A stretch of 64,000 nt of DNA from Gordionus sp. m RMFG-2023 (Eukaryota > Nematomorpha > Gordioida > Chordodea > Parachordodidae). Below are positions 24,500-37,500 of this stretch, piece after piece (position 1 is the stretch's first letter; each line of letters opens with the position of its first letter). The DNA lies in assembly GCF_954871325.1 (NCBI RefSeq), contig NC_088778.1, positions 1,922,001 to 1,986,000 of the forward strand, read 5' to 3'. The notes beneath the pieces were generated by a model, which was not told where the DNA came from, made no database searches, and worked only from the letters and a program-made list of their open reading frames with translations. The position numbers and the translations under genes are program-made.

Positions 24500-27400
24500 C
24501 TATATTTATTACAATGTATATCTTTTACTCAATTAATTTCAAGACATGATAATTCACATTCGAATATTTTCAGATAACATATCTATGAAGTTTATTTATT
24601 TTTATGCAATATCATCCATTTCCCTATATTTCAACCGGAATAAAATCTAAAATAGAGATAGGTAATTTGGAAACGTAATACAGATTGATATATCAATATT
24701 CTTGCTCTGAAGAGTGTACGATGATGGCCTAATTATTCAAAAATATCTATAAGAAAATGCTTGAGACTAATAAAGTTTTAAATTTTAACACGTTTACAAT
24801 CATTGATTGAGCGTCTAAAGTAGTTTAGCTTTAAATGATTCTGTCTGTAATATATGGTAAGCCGATTATTATTAGGTAACATACAATTTTTCAATAAAAC
24901 TGTCGTATTCCTGTGATCACATGCACGTGTCAGCTGTTATGGTATCAATTTTTTATACATGTTTAACGTAATCTATTCCTTTAAATTTCATATGAACAAT
25001 AAAATTTAGGTGAGTGAAACATTTTATAATAAATATAATATTATATATATAAAATTTGTCATAATGCGATAATAATATAAATTAGATAGTTGATAGATTT
25101 TTGAAAAATAATGATTGTTGTAAATATTAACCTTATTCATATTTTTTAATAATTACATTCATATTTATTTTACTAACAAATGATAGACATCATTTACTAC
25201 ATTTATTATATGAATTAAATATTATAATCATAGAAAAAATCTAGTGATGTATTTAGTAAAACTTAGGATAATTTAAAATAATCAAAATTTAATAATTTTA
25301 TTCTATAAACACTATAGAATTTTATAAAAGATTATATGATATTATTGAATGTTAAAAAGAAATATAATTAATTCTTTGGTAATTTATTCCATATTATAAA
25401 AGAAAATATTAATTAATAAGTAATATTTTTATTTCTTAAGAGATATTGAAAATTAGTCTATTTAGTAATAATTTGTAGTTTTTTATTATTTTCGAACCTT
25501 AAATTTAAAAAATTTAAAACACTTTGCAATATATTCACTATTACAAAATGGTGATTACTAATATTAATGAATGGAGCATTATAATATCAGTTGATTCTGA
25601 AGGAAGATAAGGTCTTAATTGTAAGATATTTACTGTTTTCTTATGAGGGCCCAAATACCAAACATCCCTGAGCCTGCTAATTTATCATCAGATGATGACC
25701 TAAGGCTAGGTGGTTTAACTTCTTCTTTATCTTAGATAAATCCTTAATTTAGCACTTCACATGCTGCTTTTCATTTCTAAAAAATATAAATTCTAGGTCG
25801 ATATATCCTAGAGAAGAAAAATATTCTAAATTATGTTCTATATCAATCATTTTCTCTTTCCTTTTACATTATTCCAAATAGAACCTTAATTTTTTTTTAC
25901 AAATATAGGTGGCAAAATGACCCTTACATAAAACATAAGGAATTTTATTTTTTTTAACAAAAAATTCTTATTACCATTTTAAAATAAAATAATTGGTATT
26001 TTTTGGGAATAGTTACAATTCTGTTTTTATAGAATGAGCATTTTATTATATTATAGGATATGATTGGAATATTTATATATATATATATATATTATGAATT
26101 AAATAAATCAATAAAATTCATTAAAGAAAATTAATTTTATGCAAATATAATGCCAATATAATGCCAATAATTTTTAACAATATTAAATTTTTTCATTAAT
26201 CATTTATTTACAAGGTTTATTTTTAAGACCAAGCATATTTGATATTACTTTATTCTTTTATAATATTTACATTTTTTTTAAAATATATATCCTTGTATGC
26301 AAATTTAAGCGAAACAAAATTCGGTTTCTTTTAAATAAAAAAAAAATTTTAAAAAAAATACATGATAAATTGAATGATATTGTTTATGAACATAAAAAAA
26401 ATACCAAAGTGCATGCTAATTTATAAACATTCTAAGATATGTTATTAATGCAATTGGTGAACATTTTTAAGATTAATACTTAATATTATAATACAGCAAA
26501 GTTATTTTCTTCAAATTAATGACTTATAAATGAAACTTGAATTAAGTAGCTTACCAGAGGGGTGGATAAGTTTTCATCAAGGAATTAACAATTTTGTTAA
26601 CATAATTTTTTTTAAAATAGGAATCTTGCTGGGTCTAAGTGATAATGAGGTGGACACCTTATTAGGTTTCACCACGTGTTATATTTGTCCCAAATATTAT
26701 TTGCAGAGTAAAACATTGGTTCAAAAAATTGTGTTTTGATTATAAAACTCTCTAAGCCTCTAAAAAAAACTCATTTTTTCAATTCCCTTTTAAGCGAGAT
26801 GAACTGGAAAATATCTTATAAATTCACCATGTCCACTGCTATCAGATTTAGGTTGGTGCTGTTCATTAAAATTGGCCCTTAAAGCGCGGATGGGCTCTAA
26901 CCAAAATTTTTGTGGATACAGGAGCCTCAAGTCTCTTAATTGGGAAAAGAAATCCTATAAGAATTCGGGAAGGGAGAGATGATTTTTTATTATAAAGCAC
27001 TTCAAAATATGACATAACTGTCAAATCACATTGACAAATTTTTTAATGCCAATAAAAATGTAGGATCTGTTTGTTCGTTTTTTTTGTGATTTTCAGGAAA
27101 TATCTTCATATCGATTATTTTCCTTACAGAAAAAAAAATAATCAATAAACAATTAAAACTTGTCTAATTTAGGCGGTACTCTATAATTTGACCAAGATTT
27201 AGATTCCCTATCGAACTCCTACCAACTAACTATTGTTCTCGATAAATTGGGAACAACTTGTTTAAGTTGACCTATGGTGCCAACTGTTGCCCAAATTAGA
27301 CGGGTTACTCTAGTATTATCTTTCTGAGTCTGAGTCATTTAATTATATATTTTTTTGGGGGGTGGGGGGGGGGGGGGTTACAAAAAATAAAATTCCGAAT

Positions 27401-30340
27401 CGAGAATATCATTCATCGATCTCTTTAAAACGTCAATCTTTTTTAAGGAATATTGGTTTCGATAAATTGTAAAATAGCCATTGTAGGGCTTATCAAAAAA
27501 AAAATTTTTTTGACCCCAGAAAGTAAAAAAATTCTAAATTATTTTTGCCCGTTTTTCGAAGATCTGATCCAAACTCGTGTTTTAGGAATAGGTCCTACCC
27601 TAAGAATCAGAAAATGTCTATTCGTTAGATTTGATTTCGGTAGAATCGGGATGGAACGATTCCCTGTCAGGCTTCCGGCTCTGGTTAAAGATTGTGAGCC
27701 GTCAATGTGTTTGTCCGAATTTTAATGATTTTAAAAATATCGGAGGGGGGGGAGGGAGAACCTTGGCTGATAGCTTAGCTAAGGGTCAGTTTAATTTTAA
27801 CTAGCCCCCCACCTCCCTTTAGCGTAAGGGTTACTCCTACTTCTTCAGCTGAATAGAAAGAAATCTTAGCTAACAGTAAAGAGAAGAAATGTGGAACAGG
27901 AAAGAAGATTAAATGAATTTGTATGAGGGAACAAAGTTTTAATCGTGGTGTATATTCTTTTTATCATCCCTTCATTTTCTTTTTATTTCTTCCTATACGA
28001 TTGTTTTTATTTTAATTAATTTCTTTCTTTTTTTTGCGAAATTTATTTGCTTTTTATTTTTAAATTGTTTTTGATTTTAAATAAATTATTAGTCATTTTA
28101 TCGAAGCATTTTTTTCCGACATCTCCTGACTGCGCCCATTAGAATTTGACGACGTATCGAATGGCGAATTATTCGTGTTCGTTTCTTTTTATGAATACGA
28201 ATAGTAAAGTATTCGATTTGTTTTAAATGAATCGAGTTCGGTTATTTTTCGAATAGGTCTTCTACCTAATGTGAAAATGAGAATATGTTAATAAATTTGG
28301 ATTGGGAGGGGGGGGGGAGTTCTTGTTATTAATCGCTGTCAATCGTTATTCGTTCGGCCCGTTTCGTGAATACGGATAACCGGTATTCGTTTATTCCTAA
28401 TAATTTGATTTTTCGAATCAAATACTCTATACACATTCACACACTAATAGTTTGAATTAGAAGTTTCGAATTCGATGTGACAATTCTCCCCGGACCTTAA
28501 AATATGATACAACTTAAATATCCGGGTTACAAAAGTTGCAGGACCGGGCTGGGTCGAATCAAAGTAAAATTTAAAATATATCGAGATGGATTTATTTGTC
28601 ATTCATTCATTCCTTTCTTTTAATTATTTTTTTTTCAATTTTCCCTTACAAGACAGACACCAAAAGATTATTTAAATCAAGACACTGACCGTCCGACTTA
28701 AAAAAATCTTTTTATTTCTTTTAATATAAAATTCGACCTAAACTCCAACTAACGCCTATTAAAATTAGAATTACGTATTTTCCGATATTCACCCTAAGAT
28801 TTGTGGAATTGGCGAAGATCGGCATGGCCTAAAATCGATATTTCACATTTGATTTTTTTTCCCCTTCTTACTATGATCAAAAAAAATGTTTATAAAAATG
28901 TTTATTACATATCATTTTTTTTACGCCACCAATAATTTCTATTAACATTATATTACATTATATATTATATTTTTTATTAAACTTTGTAATAAAAAAAATA
29001 ACAAGAAAACAAACATAAATATCAAAGTAAGTAATAACCTAATTTATATTAACCTGCACAAATAGAAAAAACGTATAGAGAAATTTAAATTATAAAAAAT
29101 ATAGTTTAATGTTAGTTTTAGATGATAATATGATGATTGATTGGAATATGGAATATTATGGAACAGTAATTAAAAGTCGAAAGGAAAGAAAATATTTGTG
29201 ATTTTGATATATATAAAATTCAATAAAAATAAGTGCTTCATATCAATTATCTCACTTTAATAATATTAATCAAAAAAATCGATATTTTTTTCATTTCAGT
29301 GTCAAGGTAAGAAAGGAACATTCGGGAAAAATTCCACCCCTCTCCCCCATTTTTTTGTCACTTTCCAGAGTTCGGTTTTAAATATATATTTTCGGTCGAC
29401 ACGTGTACCCATCCACAAACTTTAACATCCGATCCGATATTCGTAAGCCCGATCCGGTTTGATGTTTATTTTTACCGCGTATTATTCGAAACCAATGTCC
29501 ACAAAAAAACGCGACGAACTGCAAAAAAAAACTAAGAATCAATCCCAATGAATTTGTAATGTTTTATCCTTCCTTTAAAAAAAAATTTTCTATGTAAGTG
29601 ATGTATAAAGAGAATTATTGATTTTTTTGCTATTATTACCCTCTATTTTTTAACAATCTGTCCTAAATGCTCTTCAACCTTTTCTTTTGACCGGGAATTT
29701 AAAGAAAGAAGGAAAGAAAAACAAATAAATCTAAGCAATTTTTCTTTTAGATAAATTAAATAATTGATTAGAGGTTTTTAAAAAATATTTTTTTTTTTTT
29801 TCGATAATAAATGTTAAACATGTTTTAATTCGAATAAATAGAAATTTCAAAATTTTAAATTAAATACGCCAAACTAGCGTAATAAATATTTAACAATTTT
29901 ATTGCTTAGTTACCCCCACCCCCCCCCCCCCCCTATCATTAATTATTTGACTACTTCTATATAGATATTAACAAAAGTCAGTAACGTTCTGCTCTTCAAA
30001 ATATTTAGTAGAGAATACACACTCGTACATTTTTTTTTCTAAGGATGGGGGATTTACCGTTATTAGGAAAAAAAAATTGTACCTGTAGAAGTCCATATTT
30101 AATACTTCAATTGTAAACGTCCATTTTATTCATAAAAATATCTAAAGATCATAAACTATTTAATAATAGATAACTAAAAATTTTTATTGGTCAAAATTGA
30201 ACGTTAAAAATAAAACATATATATACGTAAGGTTTAAAAATAATATATTAAAAAATATCGTGGAAAACTATTTGTAAAATAAAATATTATATTTAAAAAA
30301 ACTGTATAATAAAAAAAAAAAATTAGTATAGTAAATTGTA
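24500..30340. other. Gene-poor AT-rich stretch
   Basis: Holds a small fold-back element at about 27161-27310 (ends CTTGTCTAATTTAGGC and GCCCAAATTAGACGGG inverted), a poly-G run at 27364-27377, a palindromic ATTCGAATA-rich block at about 28140-28420 and a poly-C run at 29919-29933. Open frames at 26530-26739 and 27453-27725 look random to me. Confidence 0.4.
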
Positions 30341-30349
30341 TGTTGGGTG

Positions 30350-30620
30350 GGAGGAGTTCAAGAAAGGGAGCCGTGGATGGCAATGCAGTTAGATCTGCAT
30401 ATACCAAAAGAAATGCGCTGTCTGAGGTAGAAGCCTTCCCGAGGGTCACCAGTGATGGCGCGAATTTTTTTACCAAGGGATTCGAAGAAGGTTAGGGCTT
30501 GATTGCCGAAAAAACCGGTTGTGTCGAATACGGTTGGTACGAGATTGCAATTGGTTAGGGAAGTGTATTTGATAATTTTCGAGTTTTCCTTAAAATCTTT
30601 TTATTCAACCCGGATATTTC
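30350..30620 (-). mobile_element. Retroelement fossil, same family as 23443-23961
   Basis: The minus strand carries the same end domain: FFGNQAL, ESLGKKIRAITGDPR and EGFYLRQRI are visible. It is a shorter, broken remnant. Confidence 0.55.
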
Positions 30621-30654
30621 GGTCACCTTTGGAAATTTAGGGCTTCGCTTTTCT

Positions 30655-30830
30655 GGAATTGTATACTGGGTAATTCCATACCAAATGGATAACTTTTCGG
30701 CTCAACCTTTTTAATTTCGATAAAATTTTGTATACTGAAAGAATATCATTAGAAAGCATCGAATCCAAAATTTTAGCCTCCTAGTACTCATAGTTCCTGA
30801 GATATGAATGATCAAAAGTGCCATGCAAAT
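30655..30830. repeat. Part of an interspersed repeat
   Basis: Low-complexity-free, moderately GC-rich block starting GGGTAATTCCATACCAAATG. Its style resembles dispersed repeats seen in several invertebrate genomes, but I see only one copy here and cannot define its ends. Confidence 0.25.
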
Positions 30831-31025
30831 CGTTAATCCAGGATGATTAAGAAGTTTGTTTTTCCAATACCCCAGCCCCCGGTTTCTAATTCTATTCCGA
30901 TATCGCTGTTGTTTACTTTGATACCTATTACTAATGTTAAAAAAAAAATATAATTCCGCGACATGCCCCCACTGATGGTAAACCAACCTCCCCGTCAACC
31001 TAGCGATCCCTCCTCCTGACCTAAC

Positions 31026-31377
31026 GCGAATTCGATCGCGGAGTCCGTTATTGCATATTCCAGCCAATCCACTCATATCTACCGCCAAGTTGTCGGTACC
31101 CGCGTCTCCATTATACGCATTATGGTAATCATTCATCTTCTCCGGCAGCCCCCAATTTTTACTCGCTCCTTGGTCATCCTCTCGCGTCCATATTGGTGCC
31201 CTCTCTCGTGCACTCGACGTTTCTGGCTGTCTGTCCGTTGTTCCCTTGTCCAAAGCTGGGTCTCCCATCAGGCTCCGTTTGTTCACCGCTGCAGTTAGAG
31301 GCGGGCCACCTATCTCACCCCGGAATTGTTGGTTGGCTGGACTGGAATATGCAATAAGGGACTCGGAGATCGAATTG
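31026..31377. repeat. GC-rich insert with long inverted arms
   Basis: Arms 31026-31070 and 31331-31377 are inverted copies (core GGAATATGCAATAA and TTATTGCATATTCC; GATCGAATT and AATTCGATC) separated by about 260 bp of GC-richer DNA. The minus strand is open from 31286 to 30711, but the product is unknown to me. A phrase AAAAATATAATTCCgCGACA occurs on both sides, at about 30945 and 31605, and may mark a larger duplication. Confidence 0.45.
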
Positions 31378-32195
31378 TTATAATCCTTTTACTTCCTCAT
31401 ACTCTACCCACTTTGAAAAAAGCATCTACCACCAATATATATATATATAGTTTATTCTCGAAGTCGAAAAAGTCCTAGTGGATGCGTTCCCTAAGGCTGA
31501 GTTGCTTTCAGCCACACTTTTAATAAAATCGATAAAAATATAAAAACTATATTTTAAAATAGACAAAAAATAAGCGTGATATTATATAACTCCGCGAAAA
31601 AAAAATATAATTCCACGACAATACTCACCCAAAATTCTGGACTGTATTCCTGTTACTAATAAAATTCACTGTTTCTATTTCTACAGACTCGAGCAATGTG
31701 GCCAATTTTGTTACATTTTATAACAAGTTGGCATTCTTGGAAGGACAATATTCCCTTCCACGCCGCAGGAATGGCAGGGATTTCTTTTTTTTTATGTAGA
31801 TCGTATTAAATGTAGTTATTAAATATTTTCGAACTTTGAAATAGCCTTCGATAAAAAATTTATATCTCTCTGCAATTATATTTGGAAATCCCTGACTATC
31901 AGATACACACATATATTTACCAATATTTTTGTAAGTATCGTCGCATCCTATTGTTGTCGATGAAAGAGTGATTTTTCTTGCGAAGAATTCTTTGTTTAAT
32001 TTTTCCGTTTCTCGTAAATCGGGGAAGCGATATTTTGGGATTTATTCGGAACGATAAAGTGGATTCCCATTTTTGTTCCCAAAAGTTAACATGTGTTCAT
32101 GGCCGAATCCGGTTTTGCCCGTTAAGCCTCTTTATAATCCCCTTTCCTTGTTGCGGATTAATGTAGCAGCTCAGCCGCAAAAAAATAATATATTT

Positions 32196-32466
32196 CGTAT
32201 TGGGATATGGAATTCGTTGGGAATTCGTAATCTCTAACTGATTTTATCGGAAATATATTCTAGAATGTTACAGAGTTACCCCGCACTGTTAATGCCCGAC
32301 AATTTTGGTCGAGAACTCTAGAACTACGCAAAAAGTTTGCGGCGAAAATTGTCCGAAATTCTTAGGGTAGATACTCTGCGCGTGCTAGAATACGTTTCCG
32401 GTCAAATCAAACTCATCCAATCTGACAAATGATGCAAAATCGAGGGATTCCATATTCCCAATACGG
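32196..32466. mobile_element. Palindromic MITE, CGTATTGGG ends
   Basis: CGTATTGGGATATGGAAT at the left and ATTCCATATTCCCAATACG at the right are inverted. The inner sequence GGCGAAAATTGTCCGAAAT links it to the element at 7539-7881. Confidence 0.65.
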
Positions 32467-32650
32467 TATATACAATCATAAAATAACCACAAAAAAAAAC
32501 AAATGATAACGTCTGATCGAGAGGTTAATATCTGCCCCGACCCGATGTTTTAAATTTATAATACGGCGAAAGTCCCCAACGAATCAATCTTGTCCCGGAT
32601 AGCGAATCGTATCCGCGTACAGCGGGCTCTAATCACCTCCGCTCCGACAC

Positions 32651-32838
32651 TGGTGTTGTTAAACGGCTCGATTTAAGCTTAATATAAGAAAAAGAAAAAG
32701 ATCGCCTTGAACATCGAGATTTCGCTAATAGGCCTCCAAATCCTTTGTGCCATCTAACGAGTAACATCTTTAGGTTCGCGATTTTTTTCCTGGGTAAGAT
32801 ATTGAGTTAGCCGTTTAAAAAGCCGGCATAACACTAGC
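32651..32838. mobile_element. Fold-back element, GTTGTTAAA family
   Basis: Starts GTGTTGTTAAACGGCTCGAT and has the family core ATCTAACGAGTAACATCTTT. The right end is slightly eroded (GCCGGCATAACACTAG). Confidence 0.5.
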
Positions 32839-33432
32839 CCGACACCAATTCCCTACTTGCTAAAATAAAAACAAGGGTTTGAAATGCATTTCAGAATAAA
32901 AGACTCTAATTGATCTAATTTTACCTTTTAAAATTCCAAATTTTTTTTAACAAGTAAATATATCGTGATTTTTATGCGCAAAAAAACTAATCTTTCACGA
33001 TTTAAATCACGAATTTTTTCTTTCATGATTTAAATCACAAATTTTTTTTTTAAAGGAATGATAACGATTCACTTTAATAAAAATCATATAATTTTTTACA
33101 TATTATAATTATCGATTTAATAAATAAAATAATTTTTATTTTTTAAAAGATATATATATATTTAGCTGTTAGCAAATTTTAAAAATTATTTTTGCCAAAT
33201 TTTATTTTTTAATTATTTTTAAAGGTAAATTTTTTCTTTTACCTTATCTAATTTTTTATAATTTTTTTTATAAAAATGTTTTTATCAAAGTTTGTTAAAT
33301 CAATTTTTGTTGTTAATTTTTTAACAAATTAATAAATTTTTATTTAAAAAAAAAAAATTATTATTAATATGGATTTTAATGAGCTTTTATTTATATTTTT
33401 ATTGGCTTTCTAAAATTATTAATTCGCAGAGT

Positions 33433-33592
33433 TGTTAAAGGGTCTAGATAATCCAGATATAAAAATGTCGTATCTATATCTAGATAGATTTTTGATTTAA
33501 ATATCTGTATCTACGATATTATTTTAGACGATGTATCTGTATCTAGATCCATTTAAAAAGTATCTTTTAACAACTCTGTCAATTCGTAATCG
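33433..33592. mobile_element. Short MITE with AGAGTTGTTAAA ends
   Basis: Ends AGAGTTGTTAAAGGGTCTAG and CTTTTAACAACTCT are inverted. The middle is made of repeated TATCTAGAT-like words. The same right end occurs singly at 54760-54780. Confidence 0.5.
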
Positions 33593-33938
33593 GTATATTT
33601 TTTTGTGCATTTCAAGTTACCTTATATTTTAAACGTGTGCGCCGATGGCGATACGAATACTCTAATTTTAATAGGTCCCGCTAGTGTATGGATCCTGATG
33701 TCGACGCTTCTACATGAGCCTTAGGGAGTCAGGAATGAAAAATGTAGATCGGTAATTTTACTAAAGTGCCCGAATAATAAGGAATATTGTCCTGAACCTC
33801 CGGTTTTTTTTTGGCCGCCACCGCTGAAGGTTTTGAGATCTCTCTTCAAATTCTTTTCTAAAACATTATTTAGATTTTTTATCATTATTATTTAATATCT
33901 GCTACTTTCCAGCTAATTTAATATACTACGCTATCTAG

Positions 33939-34030
33939 CAGGGCCGTCACTAGTCCTAAAGAATCAGATTTTTCAGGGGGGGGCTCAAACCCCTGCCCTA
34001 CTCTTTCCCCCACCCCTAGTGACGCTACTG
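33939..34030. mobile_element. 92-bp miniature hAT-type element
   Basis: CAGGGCCGTCACTAG at the left and CTAGTGACGCTACTG at the right are inverted, flanked by near-identical 8-mers CTATCTAG and CCATCTAG. It sits about 360 bp before NPC1. Confidence 0.6.
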
Positions 34031-34249
34031 CCATCTAGTCGGGTCATTCAATCATAATGTTCTCATTTTGAGTGACATTTTTATTATCGTCAATGGAATC
34101 GCAATTCCAAAAACGGGTACCAGGGCACGTATGGATCAGTGCTGTAGATCTATTCCATGTAGACATTCACGAAACAATCGCAACAAGCTGTTGTCGATCG
34201 TTAGAATAAATGTACAACACACGAAAACTATTTTAGTTTAAAAAAATTT

Positions 34250-34391
34250 TCCGCGCCACGTGCAACGGCGCCGTTTTCGGCGCGATGAAACATATGGCCG
34301 GCCCGCCCACGGGTTAACGTATTTTCCATACACATATGGATATATTAAATATAAATATATTTTTTAAATCGCTATATCTCTCAGAAATAGG
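34250..34391 (+). promoter_or_regulatory. Probable NPC1 promoter and 5' UTR
   Basis: A GC-rich patch (34250-34315) stands out in AT-rich DNA and holds an E-box, CACGTG at 34257-34262. An AT-rich segment with TATA-like words lies between it and the start codon. A second E-box inside the first coding exon, GTCACGTG at 34410-34417, matches eight of ten bases of the CLEAR element that TFEB uses in lysosomal genes. It may be chance, since it is also coding. Confidence 0.35.
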
Positions 34392-34599
34392 ATGAAGCCA
34401 TCATTTTTTGTCACGTGCTTACTCCTAATCCACCGCGCCAACGCTTTGGATCCCGATAACGGAAAATGCGTTTCCTACGGATTGTGCCAGGTTTCGGGCA
34501 AGGGCCTGCCTTGCTCGTACAGCGGGCTTCCCAAGGATTTCGACTCCAATTACACGGCCATGCTGAGAGAACTGTGCCCTCAATTGCCGGGAATTAAAA
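34392..34599 (+). CDS. NPC1: NPC1 exon 1
   Basis: Start codon, leader [19 protein letters not shown] and the first cysteines (CVSYGLC, ELCP) of the N-terminal sterol-binding domain. Donor GTGATA, phase 1 out. This ATG is chosen because it directly precedes the leader and lies within AT-rich 5' DNA. Confidence 0.9.
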
Positions 34600-37500
34600 G
34601 TGATACTATCATCTACGCACCCTCATTTCCGACCATATATACACTCGGGATCTTCTAATATGCTCTCCATTTGAAATTATGACTCATAACCTCCAGGAAA
34701 AATCCTAGACTTTTTAATCGTACCTCCATTTTTTTTTTCAACGTAGTTTAATAATAAAATGAACAGGGGGGGGGGGGGGGATTGGTTAGGGGAGGTTTCT
34801 AAGAGGGATAGCTACTCAAGGAATTTTCTGTTATACTTAGACTTCAAGAAGGTGATCCAAAGTAGTGGCCCGAAAAAATCCTTTGTCAGTCTAAATTTTT
34901 GAAACGCCGATCATAAAACGTCTTTTTATCCACGACCGTTAACAAAATGTTTAACTATATATATTCCGCCATTTAGAATGGTAATTTTTAACCATGGAAG
35001 GGGGTGGGGTTAAGGATTATGTTTTTGATAAATTACTAATATAGATATTTATATTTATATAAAAAAATATATTCATGACCGAAAGATGATAAAGTGAAAA
35101 CCTGTTGCGACGTGGACCAAGTCCATAACCTCAAGCACAACATGAGGATCCCGACATCTTTTTTCCAGAAATGCCCTTCCTGCTTGCGAAACTTCATCAA
35201 CGTGTTCTGCGTACTGACCTGTCACCCGGCCCAAAGCCTTTTCCTCAAACCTCTCTCTCGAAAACCGTCCCCATTTATTTCCCCCGATAAAGATCCTGCA
35301 GTAGCAGATGCTTCCAGGAGTATCGAGTCCTCCCCTAACGACCCCCGAAGCTTAAGCAGTAACCCTATCCATAACCTGGAATTTCACGTTACCGACGTTT
35401 CTCTAAAATCGGTCTACGGGGCGTGTTCGGGAGTAACGTTCCTGGGCGGGAAGGTTGTTTACTTGATGTGCGGGAAGGCGGGAAAACACTGCGACTACCG
35501 GAAGTTTTTCCAGTTTCTAGGTCACAACCCCCAAAATCCGCTCGGAATAGACTTCATCTACCATTCGGCAAAAGACGGCGGCAATACTTTCGGAAAAAAT
35601 GGCGCCAAATTTGCCGACAAGAACGAACCGAAAGGCGAAATCGTACCCGTGGAGATACCCACTTTCCCCTGCGATAAACCGTTGCCCGACGTTAGTTTGA
35701 TTTTAAATTTACGTAATGTTTATTAGCGTCGACTAATCACGAGTATATCATACGTGAAGAAAGAGAAATGAAAGAAAGAGTAGAAAAGAAAAGAATAGAA
35801 AAAAGAAAGTGAATAATTTTAGATATAATTGGAAAAATTAATCAAATATTGCTTTTATTTTTACTATATTTTACTTCAGATTTTCCTTTTTTTTAAATTA
35901 TTTATTTAAGTTTCTTTTTTTCCTTATTTAAATACCCGGGAATTTATAAATAAATAAGTTGTCTATGTGGCATAAGATCGTGAAAACATCAAAAGGGGGG
36001 GGGGCAATATATATTTACATTTTTGGCCTATTTCCCAAAACTACCGATCGGATAGCATATTTGTATTCGTTACGAATATATCGAATATTCGATTAAATTA
36101 TTCGAATAATTCGATTTTAATCAAATATTTTACTATTTGGTATTCGTTATTATTCGATTCCTTAATTGAATGTGAAGGCCTAAGGTAAATATTAAATATT
36201 CCAAAACGATTACCAGTCGAATGCGGCAAATGATTAATTTTTTAAAAAAAATCTAATCATTTCGAACGGATCATATATTCGATCAAATTCTTCGAATAAT
36301 TCGATTTTAATCAAATATTTTACTATTTGGTATTCGTTATTATTCGATTCCTTAATTGAATGTGAAGGCCTAAGGTAAATATTAAATATTCCAAAACGAT
36401 TACCAGTCGAATGCGGCAAATGATTAATTTTTTAAAAAAAATCTAATCATTTCGAACGGATCAAATATTCGATCAAATTCTTCGAATAATTCGGTACGAA
36501 TCGAATATTTTACTATTCGTTCCGTAATCGAATAAGGCCCTAAGGTAAATAATTAAAAGGGAAAGAAGTGAGATATTAAATATCTAATTATCGATAAAAA
36601 ATATTATCAAAAATCAAACTAAATTTACGTAATAATAAATAATAAATAATATTGATTTCTATACTTAAATATTATGAGAGATTTACAAAAAAATAAAAAT
36701 TAACATATAAAAATATATTATTTAAAAATTTTTCTTACGATTGTGACCTAAATGGGGAAGAATAAAAAAAAAATTTTTTCCTTTCTTTTTATATACTAGA
36801 TTGTTATTGGTCAAAGAGAGGGGGGGGGGGGAATTATTTAGTATAACTTGTCTAAATTGGGCGCCAAAAGTGAAAATTTAGAGATTTTGCTCAATAAGTC
36901 TTTCAAACCCACGTGGATTAAAATTCCTTTTTTTAGGGATCGATCTTCGAGAGACACGTATTTCTTTTTCGTTGCATTTTAACCGCACATCCAAAGGTGT
37001 TACCATGACGATCTTAGGATAAATTATTTTGAACTTTTAGGACTTCGACTTGTGATAAGTCGATATAAGCGAACTATTTTTTAACACCTATATTGTCATG
37101 TCGCATAAAAAAAAAAAATTTGGTTTTGTTTCAACTACAAAATTCAGATTCTCGGGTTTTGGTAAGGGGGGGGGAGTTAAAAGGCTGTGTCCAAAATATC
37201 GAAAAATTAAATTCAGAAACTTATGAATCTTTAATGAAAATAGATAAAATGAGCTATTTTATAATATAAAATTAAAAACGTGTCCAAAACACAAACACAG
37301 ATAATTTGCGTAAGTTTGAACTTTTATAACAATTTTATTTTTTTTATCAAAAAAAGATTTTGGACATACCCTATAAAAAAACGAAATAATATTTATAAAT
37401 CCATGGCGTCCCCAGCTGTTTTTCAGCTGTGTAGTTGGTTTTAACTGCAATGTTTGGTAAGGAGAGGGGGGTGGGAATATTTAAAAATATCGATTTTATT

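Noticed and set aside
27453-27725. 90-codon open frame
   Set aside because: No recognisable similarity, and poly-A-derived K runs in the middle.
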